A stretch of 64,000 nucleotides of DNA from Albirhodobacter sp048262715 (GTDB lineage: Bacteria; Pseudomonadota; Alphaproteobacteria; Rhodobacterales; Rhodobacteraceae), in NCBI GenBank assembly GCA_048262715.1, contig JBLXEV010000014.1, positions 25,854 to 89,853 on the forward strand. Reading direction: 5' to 3'. The notes beneath the pieces are model-generated. The model was not told the DNA's origin. It was given only the letters and a program-made list of their open reading frames with translations, and searched no databases. A program made the translations under genes and the position numbers. The stretch's first letter is position 1, and each line of letters begins with the position of its first letter. Of this stretch, positions 17,436 through 26,272 are shown piece after piece.

Positions 17436-17906
17436 ATGGGATATGTCATCAAATTGAACGGGCAGACCCACGAGGTCAGCGCGGAAGCAGGCACGCCGCT
17501 TTTGTGGGTGATCCGCGACGAGCTGAAGTTGACCGGCACCAAATTCGGCTGTGGTGTGGCCGCCTGCGGTGCCTGCACCGTGCATGTCAACGGCGAGGCG
17601 GTCCGCTCGTGCCAGACCTTTATCGAAGATGTTGCGGATGCCGAGGTCACCACAATTGAGGGGGCGGCGGACCATCTTGGCAAGGTCGGCAAGGCGGTGC
17701 AACAGGCTTGGCTCGAGCTGGATGTCGTTCAATGCGGCTATTGCCAGTCGGGTCAAATCATGCAGGCCACCTCGTTGCTGGCGCAAACGCCGAAGCCGGG
17801 CATTACCGAGATTGAAGAGGCAATGAACGGCAATGCCTGCCGCTGCGCCACCTATCAGCGCATTCGCGCCGCCGTGGTGCGGGCGTCTGAAATTCTGGAG
17901 GCCTGA
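17436..17906 (+). CDS. [2Fe-2S] subunit of molybdenum hydroxylase (IorA-like)
   Basis: This 156-residue electron-transfer subunit has an N-terminal plant-ferredoxin-like domain with Cys residues in KFGCGVAACGACTVHVNG and RSC. The C-terminal helical domain has CGYCQSGQIMQA and NACRCATYQRI, so both [2Fe-2S] sites are complete. It pairs with the large subunit 3 bp downstream, as in isoquinoline 1-oxidoreductase and related two-subunit aldehyde or heteroaromatic dehydrogenases. No FAD subunit is encoded nearby, so electrons probably leave to a cytochrome or quinone. Confidence 0.92.
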   Translation: MGYVIKLNGQTHEVSAEAGTPLLWVIRDELKLTGTKFGCGVAACGACTVHVNGEAVRSCQTFIEDVADAEVTTIEGAADHLGKVGKAVQQAWLELDVVQCGYCQSGQIMQATSLLAQTPKPGITEIEEAMNGNACRCATYQRIRAAVVRASEILEA

Positions 17907-17909
17907 GCC

Positions 17910-20087
17910 ATGACCCTTTCCTCAACACGTCGCGGATTTTTGCAAGGCGCTCTGGCAGGGGCAGCGGTTCTGGTGATCGGGCTGCGCCCTGACGGCAGCC
18001 TTGCGGCGGGTGCGGGCGAAGCAGCCCAGCTCAATCCCTTTGTCAAAATCGGTGCCGATGGTCAGGTGACCGCGATCATCAAGCATTTCGAGATGGGGCA
18101 GGGCCCCTCAACCGGGCTGACTACGCTCATCGCGGAAGAGTTGGGCGTCAGCATGGAGGCGATCGACTACGATTTTGCGCCCTCGGATCCTGCTGTCTAC
18201 AACAACCTGTTCTTCGGGCCGCTTCAGGGCACTGGCGGCTCCACTGCGATGGCCAATTCCTTCATGCAATACCGCACTGCAGGCGCGGCGGCCCGCGCCG
18301 TGCTGATCGCGGCGGCGGCGCAAACATGGGGCGTGGATGCGGCCGGGCTGGATATCGTCGATGGTCAGGTCGTGGGGGCGGATAAAACCGCGCCACTGGG
18401 AGAGTTTGTGGCAGTGGCCGCAACTCTGACCCCGCCTGCCGAGCCGAAACTGAAAGAGCCCGCTCAGTTCCGTCTGATCGGAGATGCAAAGATCAAGCGT
18501 AAGGATTCCGCCGTCAAAATCGACGGCCGCGCAAAATTCGCGATGGATATGCATCTCGACAATCAGATGGTCGTGGTGCTGGCCCGCACGCCGCGCCACG
18601 GCGGCTTGGTCGCAAGTTTTGATGACGCTGGCGCGAAAGAGATCAAAGGCTTTATCCGCGCGGCAACCCTGCCGAACAAGGTCGCCGTCGCGATCTATGC
18701 GGAGAACACATGGGCGGCGTTTCAGGCCCGCGAGGCATTGACGGTGGAATGGGACACTGCCGCCGCCGAAAGCCGCAGTTCCGAGGATATCCGCGCCGAG
18801 GCGATGACCGCTGTTGCGGCCGCGCCGACTTATAACGTCAACGGTGCCGATCCGTCCGCGGTCGCCGCGCTGATCGACGGCGCGGCGCAGGTGGTGGAGC
18901 AGAGCTTCTATTTCCCGCTATTGGCACATGCGCCGATGGAGCCGATGACCTGCACCATCGAGGCCACCGCAGAAGGGGGGATCCGGCTGCATGACGGCTG
19001 TCAGATGCCGACCGTGCCGCATGGGGCGCTGGCAAAGATCTTTGATCTGCCGATGGAAAAAATCGAGATCGTGACGATGTTTGCCGGCGGATCTTTCGGG
19101 CGGCGCGCGAATGCCGATGCCGATTATCAGGTAGAGGCCGCGCTGGCCTTTGCGATGACCGATCGCACGCGCCCGGTCAAGCTGGTCTGGTCGCGCGAGG
19201 ATGACATTCAGGGGGGCTATTACCGCCCCATTGCCGCGCATCGCGTGCGGGTGGGGCTGGACGCATCGGGCAAGATCGTCGGCTGGGACCACCGGATCGC
19301 CGCGCAATCGATCATGAAGGGCACCTTTATGGAGGGGTTCGCGGTCAAGGAGGGTGTCGATTCAACCTCGGTGGAAGGGGTGCATGAAACGCCCTACATC
19401 CTGCCGGGCATGGCCATCGGCTTGACCGATATCCCCAAGGCCACGAAGGTTTTGTGGTGGCGATCTGTCGGCCATACCCATACCGGATACGTGATGGAAA
19501 GCATGATGGATATGGTGGCCGCTGCAGCGGGCCGCGATCCGGTCGACTACCGTTTGGAGTATCTGGCGCAGGGTGAGGAACAGGCGCGGTTTGCCGGAGT
19601 CCTTAAGCTGGCGGCGGAAAAGGCGGGCTGGGGCGCGGTGGCCGAAGGGCGTAAACAGGGCATCGCGGTGCATAAATCCTTCGGCACCTATGTCGCTGAA
19701 GTGGTTGAGGTTTCCGGCTCGGCGGAAGAGGGCATCAAGATTGAGAAGGTCACCTGTGCGGTCGATTGCGGGATTGCTGTTAATCCCGATATGATCACAG
19801 CGCAGATGGAGGGCGGCATCGGCTATGGCATCGGTCACGCAATGCGCGATGCGATAACGCTGACGGAAGGCGTGGTCGATCAGTCGAACTTCCCGGATTA
19901 TGAGCCGCTGCGGATGGCGGATATTGGCGCGATCGAGGTGCATATTCTGTCCTCAAATGCAGCACCCTCCGGTGTGGGGGAACCCGGCGTGCCGCCCTCC
20001 GCCCCCGCCTTGGCCAATGCGATCTTTGCGGCGACCGGAAAGCGGATTGCCGCCTTGCCGATGGCTGACGAGGTCGACTTCGCCTGA
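17910..20087 (+). CDS. Molybdopterin-binding large subunit of IorB-type dehydrogenase
   Basis: This 725-residue catalytic subunit has a twin-arginine signal (SSTRRGFLQGALAGAAVLVIG at the N-terminus), which indicates export of the folded complex, with the cofactor-free small partner carried along. Molybdopterin motifs include the glycine-rich MFAGGSFGRRANADADYQ and GPLQGTGGSTAMANSF. The catalytic Glu lies in SGVGEPGVPPSAPALANAIF near the C-terminus. The length fits the family (about 700-750). GGAG precedes the start. The substrate cannot be read from sequence; N-heterocycles and aldehydes are typical for the family. Confidence 0.92.
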   Translation: MTLSSTRRGFLQGALAGAAVLVIGLRPDGSLAAGAGEAAQLNPFVKIGADGQVTAIIKHFEMGQGPSTGLTTLIAEELGVSMEAIDYDFAPSDPAVYNNLFFGPLQGTGGSTAMANSFMQYRTAGAAARAVLIAAAAQTWGVDAAGLDIVDGQVVGADKTAPLGEFVAVAATLTPPAEPKLKEPAQFRLIGDAKIKRKDSAVKIDGRAKFAMDMHLDNQMVVVLARTPRHGGLVASFDDAGAKEIKGFIRAATLPNKVAVAIYAENTWAAFQAREALTVEWDTAAAESRSSEDIRAEAMTAVAAAPTYNVNGADPSAVAALIDGAAQVVEQSFYFPLLAHAPMEPMTCTIEATAEGGIRLHDGCQMPTVPHGALAKIFDLPMEKIEIVTMFAGGSFGRRANADADYQVEAALAFAMTDRTRPVKLVWSREDDIQGGYYRPIAAHRVRVGLDASGKIVGWDHRIAAQSIMKGTFMEGFAVKEGVDSTSVEGVHETPYILPGMAIGLTDIPKATKVLWWRSVGHTHTGYVMESMMDMVAAAAGRDPVDYRLEYLAQGEEQARFAGVLKLAAEKAGWGAVAEGRKQGIAVHKSFGTYVAEVVEVSGSAEEGIKIEKVTCAVDCGIAVNPDMITAQMEGGIGYGIGHAMRDAITLTEGVVDQSNFPDYEPLRMADIGAIEVHILSSNAAPSGVGEPGVPPSAPALANAIFAATGKRIAALPMADEVDFA

Positions 20088-20099
20088 ACATGGATCGCT

Positions 20100-20131
20100 C
20101 CGTCCGGAACTCAGGCCGGACGGGGTTTTTT
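20100..20131 (+). terminator. Intrinsic terminator after the iorB-like gene
   Basis: A perfect 8 bp stem CCGTCCGG/CCGGACGG with an 8-base loop is followed by GG and six T. It lies between the large subunit and the XdhC-like gene, so the maturation genes are probably expressed at a lower level by read-through or from their own promoter. Confidence 0.8.
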
Positions 20132-20145
20132 CGCGGAGCCCCATG

Positions 20146-20985
20146 ATGAGCAAGCTGGACATGTTGTATCCTGCCACCGCGCAGGCGTTGCGCTGGCAAA
20201 TTCCGGCCCAGGAGGCGGAGCCAGTCCTTGCCGCGCTCGCCCCGGCGGGCGGCGTTTTGGCGATGCTTATCGGGATTGATGGCAATTTTTATCGCCCTCA
20301 TGGCGCGATGATGGCGGTGACGCATGAGGGTGTCTTGGTTGGCAATCTGTCATCGGGCTGTATCGAGGGGGATCTGCAAGCGCATGCGGCGGAGGTCTGG
20401 CGGAGCGGACGTCCAAAGCGCCTGACCTATGGCAAAAACTCGCCCTATTTCGACATTCGCCTGCCCTGTGGCAGCGGTATCGACGTGGCACTGGTGCCGC
20501 TGCGCGATACGGCGGTCCTGCGGCAGGCCTTAGCGGGGATCGCGCTACGCGAAGAGGTGGCTTTCGCTTGTGCCGATCTGCCGGTGGTGGATCTGCGTCC
20601 GGAGCTACAGGTCTTCGTGGTGGGCACGGGGCCAGAGGCACAGGCCTTTGCCGATCTGACGCGCGCGGGGGGCTATCGCGTGGAGCAGCCGCCGCAGATT
20701 GATCCGGCCCGATTGGACGCCCGCAGCGCGGTGGCGCTGTTTTTCCACGATCATGAGCGCGAAGTGGACTTGTTGCAGGCGGCGCTGCAGAGCCCGGCTT
20801 TCTGGATCGGTGCCCAGGGCAGCCGACGGGCGCAGGCGCGGCGGCTTGAGGCTTTGCGCGCGCATGGCGTTCAGGAGCGGTCGCTGAGCAGGATCCGCGG
20901 CCCGATCGGCCTGATCCCGGCGGCCAAGGATCCGCGCGTGCTGGCGATTTCGGTTCTGGCCGATATCGTTGCGGCGGCGCAATGA
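20146..20985 (+). CDS. XdhC/CoxI family molybdenum-enzyme maturation protein
   Basis: This protein is about 279 residues. The N-terminal XdhC/CoxI domain has VGNLSSGCIEGDLQ with the conserved Cys, and RLTYGKNSPYFDIRLPCGSGIDV. The C-terminal Rossmann-like domain ends with FWIGAQGSRRAQARRLEAL and IRGPIGLIPAAKDPRVLAISVLADI. XdhC proteins sulfurate and insert the Mo cofactor in hydroxylases of the xanthine dehydrogenase family. ATG 20146 is preferred to 20143 because GGAG (20135-20138) lies 7 bases before it. It overlaps the MocA-like gene by 4 bp. Confidence 0.88.
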   Translation: MSKLDMLYPATAQALRWQIPAQEAEPVLAALAPAGGVLAMLIGIDGNFYRPHGAMMAVTHEGVLVGNLSSGCIEGDLQAHAAEVWRSGRPKRLTYGKNSPYFDIRLPCGSGIDVALVPLRDTAVLRQALAGIALREEVAFACADLPVVDLRPELQVFVVGTGPEAQAFADLTRAGGYRVEQPPQIDPARLDARSAVALFFHDHEREVDLLQAALQSPAFWIGAQGSRRAQARRLEALRAHGVQERSLSRIRGPIGLIPAAKDPRVLAISVLADIVAAAQ

Positions 20986-21536
20986 CCCTCATCGCGGTGC
21001 TGTTGGCGGGCGGGCGGTCGACGCGGTTCGGAGCCGAGGATAAGCTGCGGGCGATGATCGATGGCGTCCCGATGCTTACCCGCAGCGCGAAGACCCTGGC
21101 CGCCTGTGGTGCCGATCAGTGCTTTGCCGTATTGCGGGATCCGGCGCAGGCGGACCTTTTGCCGGCGGGTGTCGCGCCGTTGTTCTGTCAGGGACAGCAA
21201 TCGGACAGTCTGCGAGCGGGGCTACAAGCCGCACGCGCCGCCGGGGCGACACAGATGATGATCGCACTTGCCGATATGCCCTTTGTGACGCCCGGACTGT
21301 TGCGCGCTGTGGCGGCGGCCTGCGGTCCGGTTCATCCGGCCTGCGCCGCTGGTGCTTCTGGTCCACAGCCGCCTGCGTGCTTTCCGGCGAGCTGGTTTGA
21401 CGCGCTGAGCCTACTGCACGGGGATCGGGGGGCGGCGGCACTGTTGCATCAGGATCCCGGCGTGCGGCTTGTGGCCGCCGTCGCAACGGAGTTGCAAGAT
21501 ATCGATCTCCGCGAGCAGGTGCCTCCTACGGCTTAA
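20982..21536 (+). CDS. MobA/MocA-like nucleotidyltransferase for Mo cofactor
   Basis: This 184-residue GT-A-fold nucleotidyltransferase has the nucleotide loop VLLAGGRSTRFGAEDKLRAMIDG and the metal-binding MIALADMPFVT. In hydroxylase operons this protein normally makes molybdopterin cytosine dinucleotide (MocA), the cofactor form used by the enzyme encoded upstream. Its ATG overlaps the xdhC-like stop. CTP rather than GTP use is inferred from the partner enzyme family. Confidence 0.85.
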   Translation: MTLIAVLLAGGRSTRFGAEDKLRAMIDGVPMLTRSAKTLAACGADQCFAVLRDPAQADLLPAGVAPLFCQGQQSDSLRAGLQAARAAGATQMMIALADMPFVTPGLLRAVAAACGPVHPACAAGASGPQPPACFPASWFDALSLLHGDRGAAALLHQDPGVRLVAAVATELQDIDLREQVPPTA

Positions 21537-21854
21537 CCCGGTTCTGTCAATTGGTTTTCGCCGGGGTGAAGGCTCGTCTTCCCTAACCAAAATTTTTCTG
21601 CGGGGGGGCGAACGGCTTGAAGGCCGAGATAGTTGTTTGTGCTAGCTGACCCTCACGGGTCATGTGTGCGGTTTCGATCCTAGCGAGCGTTGCGGCTGCA
21701 GAATGGTAAGCCCTGACGCCGAGCAATGGCTGCGTAAACCGTTTGAGAAAGAGGTGGTCGGTTACCTAGCTGGGGTTTGCTTGCAAATCACGAGAAGGCT
21801 GTTCGACGATACTGTTGAGGTCGTTGGATTGAACAATACCGATGATCCGTCCCG
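21537..21854. other. Intergenic region with no recognisable gene
   Basis: These 318 bp lie between two convergent genes. A short open frame from 21664 codes for residues with no family resemblance and runs antisense into the end of the TctA gene. I see no strong terminator, repeat or RNA gene here. Confidence 0.6.
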
Positions 21855-23393
21855 TTACGTGCCTGCCGTACCGACGCCTGATCCGCCGATAGGTTTTTTC
21901 TTGCGGAACAGGATCAGGTAGACAAACAGGGCCGTTAGCGAGAGGAAGAACAAGCTGTCAGGGCTGGTCAAGAAGATCATCGGATTGCCATCGCTGAGCG
22001 ATAGCGACCGCCTGAGATACTGTTCCAGATCAGGCCCAAGAATAAATCCTAGTAACAGGGACACTGTCGAGTAATTCAGCTTGCGCATGAAGAAGGCCAG
22101 AATCCCGAAGATCACGGCGAGCGACATTTGGAAGACTGAATAGGTCGCGACGAAGCTGCCCACCAGGGCCACCACAGCAATGGCGCTGTAGAGTAAGCCT
22201 TTGGGGATCGATACGATTTTCACGAAATACGGGCCGAACAAGAACAGGGTGAGCGGGATCAGGATCAACGCGCTGACGAGCAAGGAGGCGAACATCGGCG
22301 CGAGCAATTCGGCCTGTGTGTCGAGCAAGCGCGGGCCAGGTTGCAGGCCGTTGATCACCAAGACGCCCAGCACAACGGCGGTCGTCGGATCCCCCGGAAT
22401 ACCGAACATGAGCATGGGGACGAAAGCGCCGCCGCACATCGCGTTATTGCCGGATTCAGCAGCCGCGATCCCTTGTCGCGACCCTTTGCCATATTCGTCT
22501 GGCCGTTTCGAGCCACCGCGCGCCATGGCGTAAGATACGAAGGCCGCCATGGATCCGCCTGCTCCCGGCAGGATGCCGATGCCATAGCCGATGAAAGCGC
22601 TTTTGATATAGGTCAGAAAACCGATCTCGCGGATTTCGGAAAGTTTTGGCACAAAGTCGCGTCGCAGGATCTTGATATCTTTCGCTTTGTCCAAAGACGC
22701 GCCGATAGAGGAACGCCAGTTTTGTGCCTGTATCAGGACCTCACTGATTGCGAAGGCGCCAATAACAATCGGCATGATGTCGATCCCTTGAACCAAGGTC
22801 TCGGTGCCGAAATTGAACCGCGGCACCGGCTGCAGCACGTCGATCCCGATTGTGGCAAGCATGATCCCCATCAGCGTGGCGACGAGCCCTTTTGCAATCG
22901 CCCCGCGATCCACGATGATGATGACCACCAGCGCAAATAAGACGAGCGAGAACTTTCCGGGTGTGCGGATCAAGAGTGAAACATCTGCGGCAATTGGCAT
23001 AAAGGCGATCAAGAGCAAAGCGCCGATGCCGCCACCGATCATTGAGCCGAGCGCGGCATGGCCAAGTGCATTCGCACCCTTGCCTTGGCGCATGAGGGCG
23101 TAGCCCTCGACGGCTGTCATCATCGAGGAGGGCGCTCCGGGGATGTTGATCGTTGTGGCTGTGATCGAGCCGGAATACATCCCCGCCATAAAGATAGAGG
23201 CACACATGACGAGCGCGGGGACGACGTCAATTGTATAGGTGATTGGCAGGAGAAGGGCGATTGCGAGGACCGATGTCAGGCCCGGCATTGCTCCGAAGAA
23301 GGTGCCAACAAGGAAGCCGATCACCATAAAGGCCAAGACAGTCGGATCGGCCAGTTCCACAAAGCCGCCCGCGAAAATGCTTAGGGTTTCCAT
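21855..23393 (-). CDS. tctA: Tripartite tricarboxylate transporter large permease TctA
   Basis: This 512-residue membrane protein has about 11 or 12 hydrophobic segments. TctA hallmarks are the N-terminal GTFFGAMPGLTSVLAIALLLPITY (about 30-53), YSGSITATTINIPGAPSSMMTAVEGY (about 74-99), and the second half-repeat GILPGAGGSMAAFVSYAMA with AMCGGAFVPMLMFGIPGDPTTAVVLG. It uses an ion gradient to import a carboxylate delivered by TctC. Its ATG shares one base with the tctB stop. The tail ends in a short basic stretch. Confidence 0.94.
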   Translation of the reverse strand: METLSIFAGGFVELADPTVLAFMVIGFLVGTFFGAMPGLTSVLAIALLLPITYTIDVVPALVMCASIFMAGMYSGSITATTINIPGAPSSMMTAVEGYALMRQGKGANALGHAALGSMIGGGIGALLLIAFMPIAADVSLLIRTPGKFSLVLFALVVIIIVDRGAIAKGLVATLMGIMLATIGIDVLQPVPRFNFGTETLVQGIDIMPIVIGAFAISEVLIQAQNWRSSIGASLDKAKDIKILRRDFVPKLSEIREIGFLTYIKSAFIGYGIGILPGAGGSMAAFVSYAMARGGSKRPDEYGKGSRQGIAAAESGNNAMCGGAFVPMLMFGIPGDPTTAVVLGVLVINGLQPGPRLLDTQAELLAPMFASLLVSALILIPLTLFLFGPYFVKIVSIPKGLLYSAIAVVALVGSFVATYSVFQMSLAVIFGILAFFMRKLNYSTVSLLLGFILGPDLEQYLRRSLSLSDGNPMIFLTSPDSLFFLSLTALFVYLILFRKKKPIGGSGVGTAGT

Positions 23394-23875
23394 CAGATGA
23401 GCCCTCCGATCAGGGTTGGAAGGCGGACGTGGAAGATGCCAGCGAATAAGCCGTAGAACACCGCGACGACGGCCAAGACGTAAAACACAAAATGTAGCGG
23501 GCGTTTGATTTCGAAGCGGAATACGATGAAGAGTGTCGCGACGAAAAGCGCCGTAGAGAGCGCGTAGCCAAGAGGCCGGAAGAGCCAGATGTAGACCGCT
23601 GTGGCGAGCACCACGAGCAACGGGCGGAGCAAGCTTGCGTGTTTGTCTGTCTCGCCGATCGCACAGGGGGTGCGAAGCTCCTGAATGAGAACGGTGAAGA
23701 GCGCGATATACATGAGCGCGGAGACCAACATCGGGATGTGCTGCGGCCCCATCTCACCCTCAGGTGTGAATTGTGCATGGATTTGGAATGACGCCGCGAA
23801 ATAGATCGTCGTGAGCACCATCAACATGAGGGGGAACACGACGCCCAGCCTCAGAAAACCCGCATTTCGGCTCAT
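23393..23875 (-). CDS. tctB: Tripartite tricarboxylate transporter small permease TctB
   Basis: This 160-residue protein has four hydrophobic segments (near residues 10-30, 48-64, 83-120 and 130-155), typical of TctB. It lies between tctC and tctA and overlaps the latter. The small permease supports the large permease in binding-protein-dependent carboxylate uptake. Confidence 0.9.
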   Translation of the reverse strand: MSRNAGFLRLGVVFPLMLMVLTTIYFAASFQIHAQFTPEGEMGPQHIPMLVSALMYIALFTVLIQELRTPCAIGETDKHASLLRPLLVVLATAVYIWLFRPLGYALSTALFVATLFIVFRFEIKRPLHFVFYVLAVVAVFYGLFAGIFHVRLPTLIGGLI

Positions 23876-23898
23876 TTCATCGTCTCCTGATCAGGATA

Positions 23899-23924
23899 GG
23901 CACCGGAGCCAGTGCGCCGGTGCC
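23899..23924 (-). terminator. Hairpin between tctC and tctB
   Basis: A perfect 8 bp inverted repeat GGCACCGG/CCGGTGCC with a 10-base loop lies in the 69 bp gap after tctC. It lacks a T-run, so it is probably a transcript-stabilising or attenuating hairpin that leaves the binding protein more abundant than the permeases. Confidence 0.5.
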
Positions 23925-23944
23925 ATTATGCCTGCGTGTGGTGT

Positions 23945-24925
23945 TTACTTTGACAGGACGCCTGCGGCAGCCAGCGCATCCATTTTCTCAAAGAGAACGT
24001 ATGCCGTTTCATCTGCCCAGCCAGTGACCTCCGCCGTGCCGATCCAATCCGGTGTCACGCCAACTTTGGCGACCCATTGCTGGAATTCGTCGCTGTCAAA
24101 GGCGGCTTTATAGGCGCCCTCAAGTTTCGTGATCACATCATCTGGAGTGCCTGCGGGGGCCGCAACCACGATGAAGCTGCCATTTTCGAGCGCCACGCCC
24201 TGATCTTTCGCGAGCGGAACGTCATAAGTCGGGTTGGGTGCGTTGCCAAACTCAACTAGGCTGCGGGTCGTGCCATCTTCGAGAAGGCTGCTAAAGTCGC
24301 CGAGGCTGGTGATGACGACATCGACTTCATCCGACAGGATCGCTTCTTTTTGCGGGGCCGCGCCGCCGGGATAGGAGATCACCTTAAACTCTGTGCCGGT
24401 CAGCTCTTGAAGTTGCAAAAGCGTCAGGTGAATGCGCCCGCCGAGGTTTTGGATGCCGATGCGGATTTTGCCCGGCTCCGCTTTTGCGGCAGTCAGAAGG
24501 TCGTCCATCGTGGCGTATTCCGAGTTCGCATCGACGATGATTGCATCGGGCTCGCTGGTAATGCGCGCGATCAGTTTGAGCTTGTCCATCTTGTAGGTTG
24601 GCAGCATCCCCTGCCACGGCACGGTGACAACGCTGTCATAGGTGAGCGCCCCGATGGTGTAGCCATCCGCCTGCGATGTCATCAGTTGGCCAACACCCGT
24701 TGCGCTGATCCCGCCTTCGATGTTCTCAACATACATCGAGGCCCCTTCGAGGTTCTGTTCCGCGAGGGTCGTGATCTTGCGCACGATGCCATCGGTGCCG
24801 CCGCCCGCGCCCCAAGGCACGATAACGCGGATGTCGCGCGTGGGGTAATCGTTGGCGAATGCCGTGATTGGCGCAGCGAACGCGATGAGCGCAGCAGCCG
24901 TCCCAAGAAATGTCCGTTTAAGCAT
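23945..24925 (-). CDS. tctC: Tripartite tricarboxylate transporter substrate-binding protein TctC
   Basis: This 326-residue periplasmic protein has a Sec signal peptide (MLKRTFLGTAAALIAFAAPITAFA). The Bug/TctC-family start follows: YPTRDIRVIVPWGAGGGTDGIVRKITTLAEQNL. GGAGG before ATG 24925 fixes the start; an upstream in-frame ATG at 25015 lacks this and would precede the signal peptide. The ligand is a carboxylate. The adjacent aldehyde dehydrogenase and KdgD suggest a sugar acid such as glucarate or galactarate, by inference. Confidence 0.92.
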   Translation of the reverse strand: MLKRTFLGTAAALIAFAAPITAFANDYPTRDIRVIVPWGAGGGTDGIVRKITTLAEQNLEGASMYVENIEGGISATGVGQLMTSQADGYTIGALTYDSVVTVPWQGMLPTYKMDKLKLIARITSEPDAIIVDANSEYATMDDLLTAAKAEPGKIRIGIQNLGGRIHLTLLQLQELTGTEFKVISYPGGAAPQKEAILSDEVDVVITSLGDFSSLLEDGTTRSLVEFGNAPNPTYDVPLAKDQGVALENGSFIVVAAPAGTPDDVITKLEGAYKAAFDSDEFQQWVAKVGVTPDWIGTAEVTGWADETAYVLFEKMDALAAAGVLSK

Positions 24926-25061
24926 GATGTCTCCTCCAGAAGAACCGGCGACTCCCCTCGCCGTATGAGCGTCTTGATAAGGATGGGCGGCACTCGTGAC
25001 CCTGTAGAGCGTCACCTTGCAGCGTCGTGTTCGGGATTTGGCTGACGCCCACTTATTAACT

Positions 25062-25078
25062 GATATATTACTATATGA
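25062..25078. promoter_or_regulatory. AT-rich candidate operator upstream of tctC
   Basis: GATATATTACTATATGA is an imperfect inverted repeat in an AT-rich island about 137 bp before tctC. A similar element (ATATTAGTGTATATGA) lies at 26166-26181, before the aldehyde dehydrogenase. Both flank the GntR gene, so they are candidate sites for that regulator. Confidence 0.4.
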
Positions 25079-25173
25079 ATTTGAGTCGATCTGACAAGAT
25101 GAATCTTTGAACGCGGAGTACCGCAGCCGGATTTGGTCCGCTCAGGAGCCCCTAAGGGGGGCAAAAACGAATA

Positions 25174-25196
25174 GACCCCGCGGAATTCGCGGGGTC
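25174..25196 (-). terminator. Terminator-like hairpin after GntR gene
   Basis: A perfect 9 bp stem GACCCCGCG/CGCGGGGTC with a 5-base loop lies 35 bp past the GntR stop. On the minus strand it is followed by TATTCGTTTTTG, a modest U-tract. Confidence 0.6.
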
Positions 25197-25230
25197 AAAA
25201 CATCCTCAAAACTCTGCGGTTCGCCTCGAT

Positions 25231-25938
25231 CTAGGCGAAATATTCGGCATTTCTGACGCGGAATTCCTCAACCCAATCGGGGCCTTTGCGCAAATGGTCC
25301 CGCATCGCGGTGATCGCGGCCACCTCATCTTGGGCTTCAATCGCATTGAGAATCGCGGTGTGACCGTCAAGGATCGCCAAGATCTTCGCAGGAGAGTGCA
25401 CCTGTAGCCTGCGGACACGGTCTAGATGGCCGGCGCGCGCGCGGATCAGGCTATGCAGGCTGCTGCGATCAAGCCCATCAAACAGCACGCGGTGGAAATA
25501 CTCGTCCAACTCATGAAATAGCCTTAGCTGGGATTGGTCAGTGGCAACAGACTGTTGCAATTCAAGGACAGAACGCCCCCGCTTCACGGCTTCAGGCGCG
25601 CCACTTCGCGCCAGTTGGCGCACGACCTCCGTCTCCAGCGCAGTACGCAAAAAATACGCTTCATGGACCAGCGCAACGTCGATCCGCGTCACCAATGTGC
25701 GTGATTGCGGGAAGATCTGGACAAGCCCGTCTTGCTCTAGCCGTTGAAGCGCATCCCGCAGGGGCGTTTGGCTAACTTGGTATTTCGCTGCAAGTTCCGC
25801 GCGCAGAAGATTCGTCCCGGGAGGCAGCTCCAGTGACAAGATGCGTTGCCGTAGGTCGTCGTAGATCCGGCCCGAGGCCGACATTCTGAGGCGAGGTTCG
25901 CCCTGCCTGACGAGTTCGAGTGCATCGCTAATAGACAT
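25231..25938 (-). CDS. GntR-family regulator (FCD subfamily)
   Basis: This 235-residue protein has a winged helix-turn-helix at about 22-90 (GRIYDDLRQRILSLELPPGTNLLRAELAAKYQVSQTPLRDALQRLEQDGLVQIFP). A helical FCD ligand-binding domain follows (about 98-225), including the metal-ligand pattern DEYFHRVLFDG and the later RAGHLDRVR and DGHTAILNAIEAQD. It lies between tctC and the divergent aldehyde dehydrogenase/kdgD operon. It probably controls both in response to a sugar acid or its keto-deoxy product. Confidence 0.9.
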   Translation of the reverse strand: MSISDALELVRQGEPRLRMSASGRIYDDLRQRILSLELPPGTNLLRAELAAKYQVSQTPLRDALQRLEQDGLVQIFPQSRTLVTRIDVALVHEAYFLRTALETEVVRQLARSGAPEAVKRGRSVLELQQSVATDQSQLRLFHELDEYFHRVLFDGLDRSSLHSLIRARAGHLDRVRRLQVHSPAKILAILDGHTAILNAIEAQDEVAAITAMRDHLRKGPDWVEEFRVRNAEYFA

Positions 25939-26163
25939 TGGTAAGCATCTTTCTTGCCCGTTACGGCATGGGGCTGGGTGGTGGTTGCGCCTGAATTCGG
26001 CGTTGGAGCGTCATATATTTCCGTGGCGCGGGGTCCTGATCTCATTGTTTACATCAGCATAGCCACCATGCGCCACTATCCTGGCGCGAAGATTGGGGCA
26101 TTTCGCTACAAACTACGCGATTGATCGGTCCATAATGGCCGAAATGCACCTCTTTTCAAACTA

Positions 26164-26181
26164 AAATATTAGTGTATATGA
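26164..26181. promoter_or_regulatory. AT-rich candidate operator in the divergent GntR/ALDH gap
   Basis: The element AAATATTAGTGTATATGA lies in the 334 bp gap between the GntR gene and the aldehyde dehydrogenase. It shares ATATTA-(C/G)T-(T/G)ATATGA with the site before tctC. The remainder of the gap (25939-26272) shows no gene. Confidence 0.4.
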
Positions 26182-26272
26182 TTGCGGAGTGCCGAAATCC
26201 AGCCATTCGTGGCGGGAACGGGTGGTGAGGCGTGACGCCTTGATTGACTGACACCGCACAAGGAAATTTTCG

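Noticed and set aside
21664..21921. Small open frame between mocA-like gene and tctA
   Set aside because: It has no family resemblance and overlaps the 3' end of tctA on the opposite strand.
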